From Anoxybacillus tepidamans PS2 (lineage in GTDB: Bacteria > Bacillota > Bacilli > Bacillales > Anoxybacillaceae), in assembly GCF_000620165.1 (NCBI RefSeq), contig NZ_KK211085.1, positions 62,001 to 126,000 of the forward strand: a stretch of DNA of 64,000 nt, read 5' to 3'. Positions 1-7,464 of the stretch are shown in pieces. Within the stretch, counting starts at the first letter, position 1. Each line of letters opens with the position of its first letter. Made by a program: the position numbers and the translations under genes. The notes beneath the pieces are model-generated. The model ran no database searches. It was not told where the DNA came from and saw only the letters and a program-made list of their open reading frames with translations.

Positions 1-49
1 TTTTCTTGTGTTCTAGCAAAAAACTTTGTACGATGATAATTGGTCAGGT

Positions 50-261
50 GTGTTGATTATCCAATAAAAACCAATTGACATTGCTTGATTCCTAGCTTTT
101 CTGCCGACTGGGCATGCCATATGCATGCCCTCCTCGAACAACGAACGCTTTGCGGGCAAATGCATTTGTAGGCTAGCGTTCTTGTTCGAGGGAAGAGGCA
201 GAAAAGCTTGTGTCTAGCTATATCATTCCATATTTTTAGTAAAATAATGGATCATCAACAC
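50..261. repeat. Long multi-armed imperfect palindrome
   Basis: About 212 bp fold as nested inverted repeats. The outer arms are 50-69 and 241-261 (GTGTTGATTATCCA against TGGATCATCAACAC). The next arms are 94-105 and 197-208 (AGCTTTTCTGCC, perfect). Inside sit a hairpin 110-130 (GGGCATGC, loop CATAT, GCATGCCC), a stem 132-149 with 175-191 (17 bp with one bulged C), and a terminal palindrome 157-168. No reading frame explains it. It could be a small non-autonomous mobile element or a structured RNA. It ends about 40 bp before the transporter start. I do not recognise the family. Confidence 0.6.
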
Positions 262-302
262 TTGTGATAATTGGTTTGATTTTTGTATAATGAGGGATTA
301 TC

Positions 303-1448
303 ATGCGTTTTTTGATTTTGGTTAGCATCGTTGCGATCTCTGGATTATCTCAAGGGATGCTGCTCCCTTTGCTTTCTATCGTTCTTGAGAAGCATGGATT
401 TTCCTCTTCCGTCAACGGAGCGCACGCGACTGCTATGTATATTGGGATACTGGTCATTTCTCCATTCATGGAGAAGCCGTTGCGAAAATATGGATATCGC
501 CCCATTATTATACTCGGTGGTTTTATTGTACTATTATCACTTGCTTTATTTCCACTATTGTCTTCATTTTGGTTTTGGTTTATATTGCGCCTGTTGATCG
601 GCATTGGCGATCATATGCTTCACTTCGCCACACAAACATGGATTACTGATTTTTCTCCGCATCAGCGCCGCGGCCGTAATTTATCTCTATACGGATTGTT
701 TTTTGGAATCGGCTTTGCGATCGGGCCAATGTTTGCCTCGCTTGTGGAAGTAAACGAGACGTTGCCGTTTCTATTATCTTCAGCGCTTAGCTTAATGGGG
801 TGGCTCGCTGTTTTTCTCATTAAAAATGAACGTCCAGAGGCAAGTAAGCACTCTGTTGATTCGAATCTTTCCCGTCGTTTTTTTCAAACGTGGAAACACG
901 CATGGGCCGCATTATTGCTTCCTTTTGCATACGGCTTTTTAGAAGCTTCTATTCACGGCATTTTTCCTGTTTATGCGCTGCGTGAACATATTTCAGTGGA
1001 ACATGTCGCCTTTATTTTACCTGCCTTTTCCATTGGCAGCATTCTATTTCAATTGCCGCTCGGCATGCTAAGCGACCGATGGAAAAGGAAGTCTGTTCTT
1101 TGTGCAGCGCTGTTAATTGGCAGCAGCAGTTTTATAGGTGCACAAGTTTTCGTTCATTCAGCCATATGGTTATTTATTTGCTTTTTTGTTGCCGGAATGT
1201 TTGTTGGCTCGCTATTTTCCCTCGGCATTACGTATATGGCTGATTTATTGCCAAAGCCGCTCCTTCCAACAGGCAATTTATTATCAGGCATCCTTTACAG
1301 CATCGGAAGTATGTGCGGCCCGTTAATCATTGGCATCATCATTCAGTACAAACAGAGCGGGAGCTTTTTTATGGCAGTTAGCGCCCTTCTTCTCTTTGTT
1401 TTATCCGCCTTGTTATATAACAAACCAACCGAGGTCGCCGAAGAGTGA
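303..1448 (+). CDS. yfkF: MFS transporter, YfkF-like efflux protein
   Basis: Predicted inner-membrane major facilitator of 381 residues with about twelve hydrophobic segments split by a central loop near residues 175-195. The loop after TM2 carries the basic MFS-like stretch KPLRKYGYRP, and a second copy of the motif, LGMLSDRWKRK, lies near residue 260. ATG 303 follows GAGGG at 292-296. The substrate cannot be read from sequence; the family exports small molecules by proton antiport. The assignment to YfkF rests mainly on position: in B. subtilis yfkF lies beside yfkH, yfkI, yfkJ and yfkK, and the same genes follow here. Transcription ends at a hairpin overlapping the stop codon. Confidence 0.75.
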   Translation: MRFLILVSIVAISGLSQGMLLPLLSIVLEKHGFSSSVNGAHATAMYIGILVISPFMEKPLRKYGYRPIIILGGFIVLLSLALFPLLSSFWFWFILRLLIGIGDHMLHFATQTWITDFSPHQRRGRNLSLYGLFFGIGFAIGPMFASLVEVNETLPFLLSSALSLMGWLAVFLIKNERPEASKHSVDSNLSRRFFQTWKHAWAALLLPFAYGFLEASIHGIFPVYALREHISVEHVAFILPAFSIGSILFQLPLGMLSDRWKRKSVLCAALLIGSSSFIGAQVFVHSAIWLFICFFVAGMFVGSLFSLGITYMADLLPKPLLPTGNLLSGILYSIGSMCGPLIIGIIIQYKQSGSFFMAVSALLLFVLSALLYNKPTEVAEE

Positions 1449-1459
1449 CCTCTTTTTTT
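1431..1459 (+). terminator. Terminator overlapping the yfkF stop
   Basis: GAGGTC (1431-1436) pairs with GACCTC (1447-1452), followed by a run of seven T. The hairpin includes the last codons and stop of the MFS gene. Confidence 0.6.
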
Positions 1460-1479
1460 ACCCATTTTAAAAAAACATA

Positions 1480-1509
1480 TTGACGCTCCTTTTTGTTCTG
1501 TTATATAAT
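1480..1509 (+). promoter_or_regulatory. SigA-type promoter of the 48-aa protein gene
   Basis: TTGACG at 1480-1485 and TATAAT at 1504-1509 are separated by 18 bp, about 55 bp before the start codon at 1564. Confidence 0.65.
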
Positions 1510-1563
1510 ACAATCAATAAAATAAAAACCTGTTTTAAAACAGAGTAGGGGGAGCGATGAACG

Positions 1564-1710
1564 ATGAGTAGAGCAGAGCGAAAAAACATGATTGAGTTTA
1601 TCGAAAAAGTAAAAGGAATTGCAAAAGATCAACTTGTATATATGACTGATGCGGAAATTGAGCACATTTACAACCAAACGTACTATCAATATGAAGAAAT
1701 CGCTGAATAA
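1564..1710 (+). CDS. BH0509-like small protein, 48 aa
   Basis: A 48-residue soluble, acidic and probably helical protein starting MSRAERKNMIEFIEKV and ending in a Tyr-rich tail (NQTYYQYEEIAE). A consensus promoter lies upstream, AGGGGGAGCGATGAACG supplies a ribosome binding site, and an intrinsic terminator follows directly, so it is a complete single-gene transcription unit. From memory it resembles the BH0509 family of tiny Bacillaceae proteins, whose function is unknown. It was found by direct translation because it is short. Confidence 0.65.
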   Translation: MSRAERKNMIEFIEKVKGIAKDQLVYMTDAEIEHIYNQTYYQYEEIAE

Positions 1711-1711
1711 A

Positions 1712-1741
1712 AGGCTGTCGAGATGACAGCCTCTTTTTTTT
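1712..1741 (+). terminator. Bidirectional terminator
   Basis: AGGCTGTC (1712-1719) pairs with GACAGCCT (1725-1732), followed by a long T run. It sits between two convergent micro-ORFs and can serve the 48-aa gene and possibly the minus-strand 34-aa gene. Confidence 0.75.
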
Positions 1742-1846
1742 TTAGTGATATCCATTTTGGCCATTGGCACTGCCGCTCGTTTTATGCTTCGGCTTGTTCT
1801 TTCCTTTTTGCTTTGTGCCGCCGTCTTTTTTTGTCTGTTTCGCCAT
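1742..1846 (-). CDS. Tiny Lys/Gly-rich basic protein, 34 aa
   Basis: Minus-strand ORF with start MAKQTKKDGGTK and end SGSANGQNGYH. The ribosome binding site is strong: TAGGAGGGGATC ends just before the ATG. The 34-residue product has about ten Lys, many Gly, Gln, Asn and Ser, no hydrophobic core and no Cys, so it is probably disordered. The composition recalls minor acid-soluble spore proteins of Bacillus, but I cannot match it to a named Ssp family. Its stop lies just beyond the shared terminator, and it is convergent with the 48-aa gene. The protein call is supported by the ribosome binding site and not by homology. Confidence 0.5.
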   Translation of the reverse strand: MAKQTKKDGGTKQKGKNKPKHKTSGSANGQNGYH

Positions 1847-1924
1847 ATGATCCCCTCCTAATGATAGAACGACTACAGCGATTAGCATCCCCCTTTTTCT
1901 TGACCCTTATCAGAAGGATCATTG

Positions 1925-2758
1925 TTAACGTTCCCTTTTTCTGCCATTACGTTGACAATCAAAAATTGCATTAAGCTCTCCGCCTAATACAATGATCATG
2001 CCCGACAAATAAAACCAAACCATTAAAATAATAATTCCCCCGAGGCTTCCGTACATGGATGTATAACGGGCAAAGCTCTCTACATAATAAGAAAAAGCAA
2101 GCGACGTCACAATCCATCCAACCGTCGCAAACAGCGCTCCACCAAGTACATCCTTATACCGTAACCGCTTGTTTGGGGCAAAATAGTATAACGACGTAAA
2201 AACAATAAAAAGAATAAGCGAGCTTACGGCCCAGCGAAACATTCCCCACACCGTCAAAAACGTATCGGAAACACCGATAACCGAAGATAAAAAAAGACCT
2301 ACCGCTTTTCCGAAGACGGGCAATAACAATGCCACTACAATAACAGCCATCATGCCAAACGTCAATAAAATCGACATGCCTCGAGCGACAATGTACGAAC
2401 GGCTTTCCTCGACATCGTAAGCGCGATTAAAAGCACGAACGATCGCATCAATGCCGTTGGACGCAGACCAAAGCGCCCCGATAATTCCAAGTGACAATAG
2501 TTTACCGTTTTGATGGTCCATAATATAATGAATGTTTGCTTCAATGAGATCCATCGCTTCTTTTGGCGCATATTGGCGGATTACCGATAGCACGTCTTCA
2601 TGCGGAATCGGTAAATAGGCAAGCAATGTGAATAAAAAAATTAAAAAGGGAAAAAGAGAAAGAAGAAAAAAATAGGCTAATTCTGCTGAAAGGCGAGACA
2701 CTTCGTCTTCTTGGAAGCGTTTCACCATTTCTCGTATAAACGTGAGATTCATCAACAT
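1925..2758 (-). CDS. yfkH: YihY/BrkB family membrane protein YfkH
   Basis: A 277-residue integral membrane protein of the YihY (formerly 'ribonuclease BN/BrkB') family, with about six hydrophobic segments. The family signature near residues 22-50 (RLSAELAYFFLLSLFPFLIF) and the later GxLWSASNGIDAIVRAFNRAYDVEE region are both present. The tail is short and basic (NGRKRER). The molecular role of the family is not settled; the old RNase assignment is wrong. It is the last gene of yfkJ-yfkI-yfkH, 15 nt behind yfkI. The start at 2758 follows AAGGGAGC on the minus strand; the nearby ATG at 2752 is an alternative. Confidence 0.82.
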   Translation of the reverse strand: MLMNLTFIREMVKRFQEDEVSRLSAELAYFFLLSLFPFLIFLFTLLAYLPIPHEDVLSVIRQYAPKEAMDLIEANIHYIMDHQNGKLLSLGIIGALWSASNGIDAIVRAFNRAYDVEESRSYIVARGMSILLTFGMMAVIVVALLLPVFGKAVGLFLSSVIGVSDTFLTVWGMFRWAVSSLILFIVFTSLYYFAPNKRLRYKDVLGGALFATVGWIVTSLAFSYYVESFARYTSMYGSLGGIIILMVWFYLSGMIIVLGGELNAIFDCQRNGRKRER

Positions 2759-2773
2759 GATCGTATGCTCCCT

Positions 2774-3028
2774 TCACTTATTCGAGCGGGAATTTGCTAT
2801 GACGCGGTATGTTTCCTCCATCCATTCGATCATTTTCGGCGTTGTTTCAGCAATATCTTTTATTTTTTTGGCAGTATACACGACTGTTTCCAATGACTCA
2901 CAAAATTGATTCACTCGCTCGGTTCGCTGCTGCCAAGCGATTTTTAAGGAATCTCTCGTTTTCCGATCAAACAGTGAAACAGCTGCGCCGAGCGCTGCCC
3001 CTATCACCATATTTCTCCACATTTTCAC
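2774..3028 (-). CDS. yfkI: YfkI, small YtxH-like membrane-anchored protein
   Basis: An 84-residue protein with one N-terminal hydrophobic Gly/Ala segment (NMVIGAALGAAVSLF, about residues 6-20). A charged helical, coiled-coil-like remainder follows, probably cytoplasmic. This is the usual plan of YtxH-like proteins, which have no assigned biochemical activity. GGGGAGAGGAGAACGTGAAA precedes the ATG and gives a good ribosome binding site. It lies between the tyrosine phosphatase and YihY genes in one minus-strand operon, as in B. subtilis, which is the main reason for the name. Confidence 0.72.
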   Translation of the reverse strand: MKMWRNMVIGAALGAAVSLFDRKTRDSLKIAWQQRTERVNQFCESLETVVYTAKKIKDIAETTPKMIEWMEETYRVIANSRSNK

Positions 3029-3055
3029 GTTCTCCTCTCCCCTTTTCTACCCTTT

Positions 3056-3526
3056 TTACAATCCTTTCTCTCGCTTAATGGTTTCAAGCAAATGACGACA
3101 TCCTTTTTGAATGAGTTCATACACTTCAGCAAAATTCCCTGTATAATAAGGGTCAGGTACGTCGGCAACATCGCTGTCCGGAACGAAATCAAGCAACCGC
3201 CCAATAAACCCGACTTTATTATATCCCGCTAATCGACGTAAATTTCCCACATTCTCTACATCCATCGCGATAATGTAATCAAATTCCCGCAAGTCTTTTT
3301 CACCAATTTGTCTTGCGCGAATTCCGGAAAAATCAATCCCTTTCTTTGTTAAAACTTGCTGTGTTCCTTCGTGGGGAGGTTTGCCGATATGCCAATTTCC
3401 AGTCCCGGCAGAATCAACGACAATTTGTTCTTCAAGCCCCTCTTTTTTTACCAGGTCGCGGAAAATCGCTTCAGCCATTGGCGAGCGACAAATATTTCCT
3501 AAACAAACAAATAACACTTTTACCAT
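3056..3526 (-). CDS. yfkJ: Low-molecular-weight protein tyrosine phosphatase YfkJ
   Basis: A cytosolic phosphatase of 156 residues, the normal LMW-PTP length. The N-terminal P-loop VCLGNICRSP holds the nucleophile Cys8 and Arg14 (CX5R). The general-acid Asp lies in the downstream motif VPDPYYTG near residue 127. In the family a cysteinyl-phosphate intermediate removes phosphate from protein tyrosine; B. subtilis YfkJ has been linked to stress resistance. It opens the minus-strand operon with yfkI and yfkH and is divergent from yfkK. Confidence 0.9.
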   Translation of the reverse strand: MVKVLFVCLGNICRSPMAEAIFRDLVKKEGLEEQIVVDSAGTGNWHIGKPPHEGTQQVLTKKGIDFSGIRARQIGEKDLREFDYIIAMDVENVGNLRRLAGYNKVGFIGRLLDFVPDSDVADVPDPYYTGNFAEVYELIQKGCRHLLETIKREKGL

Positions 3527-3643
3527 TTTGCCACATCTCCCTTCGCTATCATTATAAACAAAATAGAAGCTACCATGTATATCTTTCAGCGCTTTCTATG
3601 TGATACAATGGACAATAAAATAGACTAGAAAGGGATGAACGTT

Positions 3644-3868
3644 GTGGATTTGTCTAAAAAATCGCTCGAAAATATGGAATATATGATTGAAAAAATGAAA
3701 GAAAAGCTAAAGGTGCTCAACCTAGATGTGATGAAATCATCTCATTTCGATGAAGAACTATACGAAGATTTAAAAGACATTTATGAAATGGTGATGAAAA
3801 AAAGTTCGTTTAGTCCAAGCGAAATGCAGGCCATTGTTGAAGAATTAGGAAATCTGCGCAAAAAATAA
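3644..3868 (+). CDS. yfkK: DUF1128 protein YfkK
   Basis: A 74-residue, highly charged helical protein ([17 protein letters not shown]...) of the DUF1128/YfkK family; function unknown. GTG at 3644 is chosen as the start because GAAAGGG (3629-3634) then sits nine nt upstream. An in-frame ATG at 3635 would directly abut that Shine-Dalgarno. GATACAAT at about 3602 is a plausible -10. The gene is divergent from yfkJ, an arrangement kept in B. subtilis, and ends at a strong hairpin. Confidence 0.8.
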   Translation: MDLSKKSLENMEYMIEKMKEKLKVLNLDVMKSSHFDEELYEDLKDIYEMVMKKSSFSPSEMQAIVEELGNLRKK

Positions 3869-3876
3869 TTCAAAGT

Positions 3877-3904
3877 AAAAAAGATGGATTCTCCATCTTT
3901 TTTT
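3877..3904 (+). terminator. Terminator of yfkK
   Basis: AAAAAGATGGA and TCCATCTTTTT form an A/T-flanked stem with a short loop and a T run, just after the yfkK stop. Confidence 0.75.
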
Positions 3905-4031
3905 ATGTCCTCTCTATCCTTTTCCCTCTCTCCAAGCGATAAACATAATGAATGGATTTTTCTATATTTTAACAATTTCCAAGCTAAAGCATATGATATG
4001 GAGAAAACACTATAAAGGAAGGTGGACAAAC

Positions 4032-5069
4032 ATGGCATACGAGATTACCCGCGACTACATTCACCTTGGAAATGCCCGCTCCGGCCAAAGATTGCAAGGC
4101 GTCAAATTTATTGTTAGCCATGCAACCGGCAATCCCGGCTCCACTGCCTATGCAAACCGCCACTATTTTGATACCCGCCAACCGTCAGCGTCTGCCCATA
4201 CATTCATTGATGACAAATATATTCTTGAAATCATTCCATTAGACGAAAAAGCATGGCATGTATTATACAATAAACCAACCGATAACGATTTGTTTGGAGT
4301 CGATGCCAACGACGCGGCAATTGGAGTGGAACTTTGCTATGGGGGCAACATTGATTTCAACGAAGCGTACAAACGCTACGTATGGTATCACGCCTATCTT
4401 TGCAAAACATTCGGTCTCGATCCCGCCCGACATATTGTCTCCCACCATACGCTCGATCCTGAGAGAAGAAGCGATCCGTTCGATGCATTTCGTCTTTACG
4501 GGGTCACGTGGGATCATTTTATTAATGATGTCATTAAAACATTAAAAGCAAGTAATCAATCACCTCCTCAGGCCCCGCAAGTAGAAGATCCTGCACGCTT
4601 GCCTCTGAAACTAGGTGATAAGGGTGATTTTGTAAAAGAAATACAAAAAGATTTAATTCGCGTTGGGTTTCCTCTTCCGAGATATGGGGCAGACGGAGTA
4701 TTCGGAGAAGAGACGGAAAGTGCGGTGCTAGCTTTTCAAAAAAGATATGGACTGCATGTGGATGGAATCGTCGGACGGGAAACGTTAGCTAAGCTATCTG
4801 AAGTCATAAAGCAAAAGCTAGATCAAGAAGAATTTCCATTGCCAAATAAAACATTAAAACTAGGCGATAAAGGCGAAGATGTAAAAATGTTACAACGCGC
4901 TTTAAAACATCTCAACTTTGACCCACAACTTATTGACGGAATATATGGAAAAAATACGGAAGACGCTGTGCGGCGATTCCAATCAATGTATGCCGCTTTA
5001 AAAGATGATGGAATCTACGGCCCAAATACCAGAAAATTCATGCTCATGGAATTGCAGCAAAAAAAATAA
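4032..5069 (+). CDS. N-acetylmuramoyl-L-alanine amidase with two peptidoglycan-binding domains
   Basis: A cell-wall hydrolase of 345 residues. Residues about 20-160 form an amidase_2 domain (FIVSHATG..., AHTFIDDKYILEIIP, AIGVELCYGG, IVSHHTLDPERRSDP); its conserved His and the C-terminal H...D are the expected zinc and catalytic positions. Two PG_binding_1 repeats follow, each opening LKLGDKG and closing with a DGIxG motif. No classical signal peptide is seen, as in phage or sporulation lysins of the XlyA/CwlA type. ATG 4032 has AAGGAAGGTGG upstream. It stands alone between two terminators. The target bond is inferred from the family. Confidence 0.85.
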   Translation: MAYEITRDYIHLGNARSGQRLQGVKFIVSHATGNPGSTAYANRHYFDTRQPSASAHTFIDDKYILEIIPLDEKAWHVLYNKPTDNDLFGVDANDAAIGVELCYGGNIDFNEAYKRYVWYHAYLCKTFGLDPARHIVSHHTLDPERRSDPFDAFRLYGVTWDHFINDVIKTLKASNQSPPQAPQVEDPARLPLKLGDKGDFVKEIQKDLIRVGFPLPRYGADGVFGEETESAVLAFQKRYGLHVDGIVGRETLAKLSEVIKQKLDQEEFPLPNKTLKLGDKGEDVKMLQRALKHLNFDPQLIDGIYGKNTEDAVRRFQSMYAALKDDGIYGPNTRKFMLMELQQKK

Positions 5070-5081
5070 CTTTCGTTCAAA

Positions 5082-5107
5082 CTCCCTCGTCATGAGGGGG
5101 TTTTTTT
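5082..5107 (+). terminator. Terminator of the amidase gene
   Basis: CTCCCTC, a short loop and GAGGGGG followed by eight T residues, 13 bp after the stop. Confidence 0.8.
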
Positions 5108-5139
5108 ATAAAAAAATAATTCCTATCGAAAAACTCGGG

Positions 5140-5167
5140 TTGACATTTGTTCGAATTATGTTAAAAT
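5140..5167 (+). promoter_or_regulatory. SigA promoter of the S-box sulfate operon
   Basis: TTGACA (5140-5145) and TAAAAT (5162-5167) with a 16-bp spacer. Transcription would start shortly before the SAM riboswitch. Confidence 0.75.
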
Positions 5168-5183
5168 TTTATTCAATTACATA

Positions 5184-5290
5184 CTTATCAAGAGTGGGGG
5201 AGGGACCAGGCCCAATGAACCCCGGCAACCTACTTCGTCGTGAAGCAAGGTGCTACATCCGGCCAAATGGGAACCATTTTGGGAGATAAG
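5184..5290 (+). promoter_or_regulatory. SAM-I (S-box) riboswitch aptamer
   Basis: P1 is formed by CTTATC (5184-5189) and GATAAG (5285-5290). Between them are the S-box conserved segments: AAGAG, GGAGGGACCAGGCCC, AATGAACCCCGGCAACC and AAGGTGCTACATCCGGC. High S-adenosylmethionine should stabilise the aptamer and favour the downstream terminator. That would shut off sulfate assimilation when methionine and SAM are plentiful. Confidence 0.95.
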
Positions 5291-5312
5291 GTAAAATACG
5301 TTTACCTCCTTT

Positions 5313-5338
5313 GTCTTTCCGAAATGGAAAGCTTTTTT
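5313..5338 (+). terminator. S-box expression-platform terminator
   Basis: CTTTCC (5315-5320) pairs with GGAAAG (5326-5331) before CTTTTTT. A second small hairpin, GGTAAA/TTTACC (5290-5306), adjoins P1 and is likely part of the switch. Confidence 0.75.
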
Positions 5339-5364
5339 ATTATCACGATAAGGAGGAAGCAATA

Positions 5365-5508
5365 ATGGACAACGAGCAACAGTTCAAAACGATTTTCGCC
5401 AAACTGCAAGAAATGCTACAATCGATGAAATTTGGCTCTATTACAATCATTGTGCAAGACGGAAAAGTAATCCAATTAGAACGCAACGAAAAAATAAGAA
5501 TTAAATAA
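5365..5508 (+). CDS. yezD: YezD family small protein (DUF2292)
   Basis: A 47-residue protein matching the YezD/DUF2292 pattern: FKTIFAKLQEMLQ, then FGSITIIVQDGKVIQLERNEK. ATG 5365 is chosen over in-frame upstream codons because AAGGAGGAAGC lies just ahead and the upstream codons belong to the riboswitch terminator. Function is unknown. It is the first gene after the S-box, so it shares control with sulfate assimilation, and its conserved QxGKVIQ(x)E hairpin suggests binding of a protein or ligand. A further hairpin separates it from cysH. Confidence 0.85.
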   Translation: MDNEQQFKTIFAKLQEMLQSMKFGSITIIVQDGKVIQLERNEKIRIK

Positions 5509-5534
5509 CTATACGCTGACTAGACAAACTAGAG

Positions 5535-5583
5535 GCGGTTTTCCCTTTCAATCTAGCATCGAGGGGGAAGACTGCTTTTTTTT
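5535..5583 (+). terminator. Intra-operon terminator between yezD and cysH
   Basis: GCGGTTTTCCC (5535-5545) pairs with GGGGAAGACTGC (5564-5575), then T8. A competing fold, CTAGA (5529-5533) with TCTAG (5552-5556), overlaps the left arm. It could attenuate transcription into cysH, or simply make yezD more abundant than the rest. Confidence 0.65.
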
Positions 5584-5610
5584 ATATTCACATTAGAGGG
5601 GGGAACTTCT

Positions 5611-6315
5611 TTGCTTACGTACGACACATGGGATGAAGAAAAACCAGCGTTTCCAATCGATAACGAAACAAAAGGCGCGTTGCATGTCCTTCAATGGGCA
5701 TACGACCATTACAAAGACGATATTGTGTATGCTTGCAGCTTTGGGATTGAAGGCATTGTACTCATTGATTTGATCTCGAAGGTAAAACCGGATGCGGAAA
5801 TTGTGTTTCTTGATACGAATCTTCATTTTCGTGAAACATATGAAACGATTGAAAAGGTCAAACAAAAATACCCATCGCTGCGCATCGTCATGAAACAGCC
5901 TCATCTATCGCTAGAAGAACAAGCGAAGCAATTCGGTGACGAACTATGGAAACACAATCCGAACAAATGCTGTGAAATTCGTAAAATTATTCCGCTTCGT
6001 GAAGTGCTAACCGGCGTGTCCGCTTGGATTTCCGGCTTGCGCCGAGAGCAATCGCCAACGCGAAGCCATGTGGAATATCTCAATAAAGACGAAAAATTTC
6101 AATCTATTAAAATATGTCCACTGATTCACTGGACATGGAAAGATGTATGGAACTACGTATATAAACATCAGCTTCCATATAACGTGCTTCATGACAAAGG
6201 ATATCCGAGCATCGGCTGCGAACCATGCACCTCCCCTGCGCTCGACACAAATGACTTGCGTTCAGGCAGATGGGCCGGACAAGGAAAAGTTGAGTGCGGC
6301 CTTCATGAATCGTAG
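5611..6315 (+). CDS. cysH: Phospho/adenylyl-sulfate reductase
   Basis: Cytosolic reductase that converts PAPS (or APS) to sulfite with thioredoxin electrons. At 234 residues it matches B. subtilis CysH in length. The adenylyl-binding CSFGIEG motif is near residue 48. CC (KCCEIRK, about 119) and CxxC (CEPC, about 206) supply the four [4Fe-4S] ligands typical of enzymes that also accept APS, and the catalytic C-terminal ECGLHES is intact. TTG 5611 is the start, with AGAGGGGGGAAC upstream. It begins the core of the S-box operon; cysP follows by 12 nt. Confidence 0.93.
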   Translation: MLTYDTWDEEKPAFPIDNETKGALHVLQWAYDHYKDDIVYACSFGIEGIVLIDLISKVKPDAEIVFLDTNLHFRETYETIEKVKQKYPSLRIVMKQPHLSLEEQAKQFGDELWKHNPNKCCEIRKIIPLREVLTGVSAWISGLRREQSPTRSHVEYLNKDEKFQSIKICPLIHWTWKDVWNYVYKHQLPYNVLHDKGYPSIGCEPCTSPALDTNDLRSGRWAGQGKVECGLHES

Positions 6316-6327
6316 GAGGGACGGATC

Positions 6328-7401
6328 ATGTTGTTAACGATCGCTTTCATCGTCTCCTTCTTTTTCGCAATGAACATCGGCGCCAGTGGCGCAGCCGCAG
6401 CAATGGGGGTCGCTTACGGCTCCGGAGCGATCCAGAGGAAGCACGTCGCTCTTTTTCTTTGCGGCCTCGGTGTTTTTTTAGGCAGCCTTGGCGGCGGCGA
6501 AGTGGTTAAAACGATTGGCTCGGGCATCATCCCTTCGTCCATTTTAACTATTAAAATTGTCATTATTATTCTAACAGCTGCAGCGATTTCTTTATTTGCA
6601 GCCAATATGATGGGGATTCCTTTATCGACGAGCGAAATTACCGTCGGCTCGGTTGTCGGCATCGGCATCGCCTATCAATCTTTATATGTATCAAAGCTTC
6701 TTTTTATCGTCTCTATTTGGATTTTGATTCCAATTGTTGCGTTCGCATTCACTTTTATCATCGGTAAATGGTTTCTGAAACTGAAGAGAAAATATCCGCA
6801 AGTCGAACGTGGAGCATGGCAAAAAAGCTTTATGGGGCTGCTGATTATAACCGGTTTTTTTGAAGCCTTTTCTGCGGGCATGAACAACGTCGCCAATGCC
6901 ATTGGCCCGCTTGTCGGAGCCGGGCTCATTTCCGTGCAAAAAGGAATTATTTTCGGAGGTCTGTTCGTCGCGTTGGGCGCTGTATTATTGGGGAAAAGAG
7001 TGCTTGAAACAAACGGAAAGAAAATTACGCAATTTTCCCCGTTTGAAGGATGTGCCATCTCTGGGACAGGAGCCATTCTTGTAATTATTTCATCCATTTT
7101 TGGCTTGCCAGTGCCGCTAACGCAAATTACAACATCAGCGATTATCGGAATCGGCACAGCTAAAACAGGTTTTTATATTTGGCAAAAACGAATCGTCATT
7201 CAGCTTTTAAAAGTATGGTTTGTATCCCCTATCTTTTCGCTTGTCATTTCGTACAGCCTTGTCAAATGGCTGTTAGACAGCGATCTTTACACTGTTATCG
7301 CTATTTTCAGCGTCTGTTTAGCAACAATTGGAATTATTAGTCTGAAGAAAACTGTATCTGATGAAAAACGATCATTGCATGAAAATGGCGGAGGTATTTA
7401 A
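6328..7401 (+). CDS. cysP: Sulfate permease CysP (Pit family)
   Basis: Integral membrane transporter of 357 residues related to inorganic phosphate permeases. In B. subtilis the homologue imports sulfate. The two inverted Pit repeats are visible: the first half has ASGAAAAMGVAYGSGAI and the second has SAGMNNVANAIGPLVGAGL, the PiT signature with Asn residues. About ten transmembrane segments surround a hydrophilic loop near residues 145-165. It sits between cysH and sat, so the operon carries its own sulfate uptake. GAGGGACGGATC provides the ribosome binding site. Confidence 0.9.
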   Translation: MLLTIAFIVSFFFAMNIGASGAAAAMGVAYGSGAIQRKHVALFLCGLGVFLGSLGGGEVVKTIGSGIIPSSILTIKIVIIILTAAAISLFAANMMGIPLSTSEITVGSVVGIGIAYQSLYVSKLLFIVSIWILIPIVAFAFTFIIGKWFLKLKRKYPQVERGAWQKSFMGLLIITGFFEAFSAGMNNVANAIGPLVGAGLISVQKGIIFGGLFVALGAVLLGKRVLETNGKKITQFSPFEGCAISGTGAILVIISSIFGLPVPLTQITTSAIIGIGTAKTGFYIWQKRIVIQLLKVWFVSPIFSLVISYSLVKWLLDSDLYTVIAIFSVCLATIGIISLKKTVSDEKRSLHENGGGI

Positions 7402-7464
7402 CAATAAATCATAGTTATCCAATCTGTTTATTATAGATTATTAGTATTAGAGGAGGAATCAGTA

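Noticed and set aside
262-291. TTGTGA and TATAAT as a promoter for yfkF
   Set aside because: Transcription would start about 298, leaving no room for the ribosome binding site at 292-296, so the real start must be further upstream.
1723-1974. Plus-strand frame of 83 codons
   Set aside because: It runs across the shared terminator and antisense to the 34-aa gene, with no ribosome binding site or family match.
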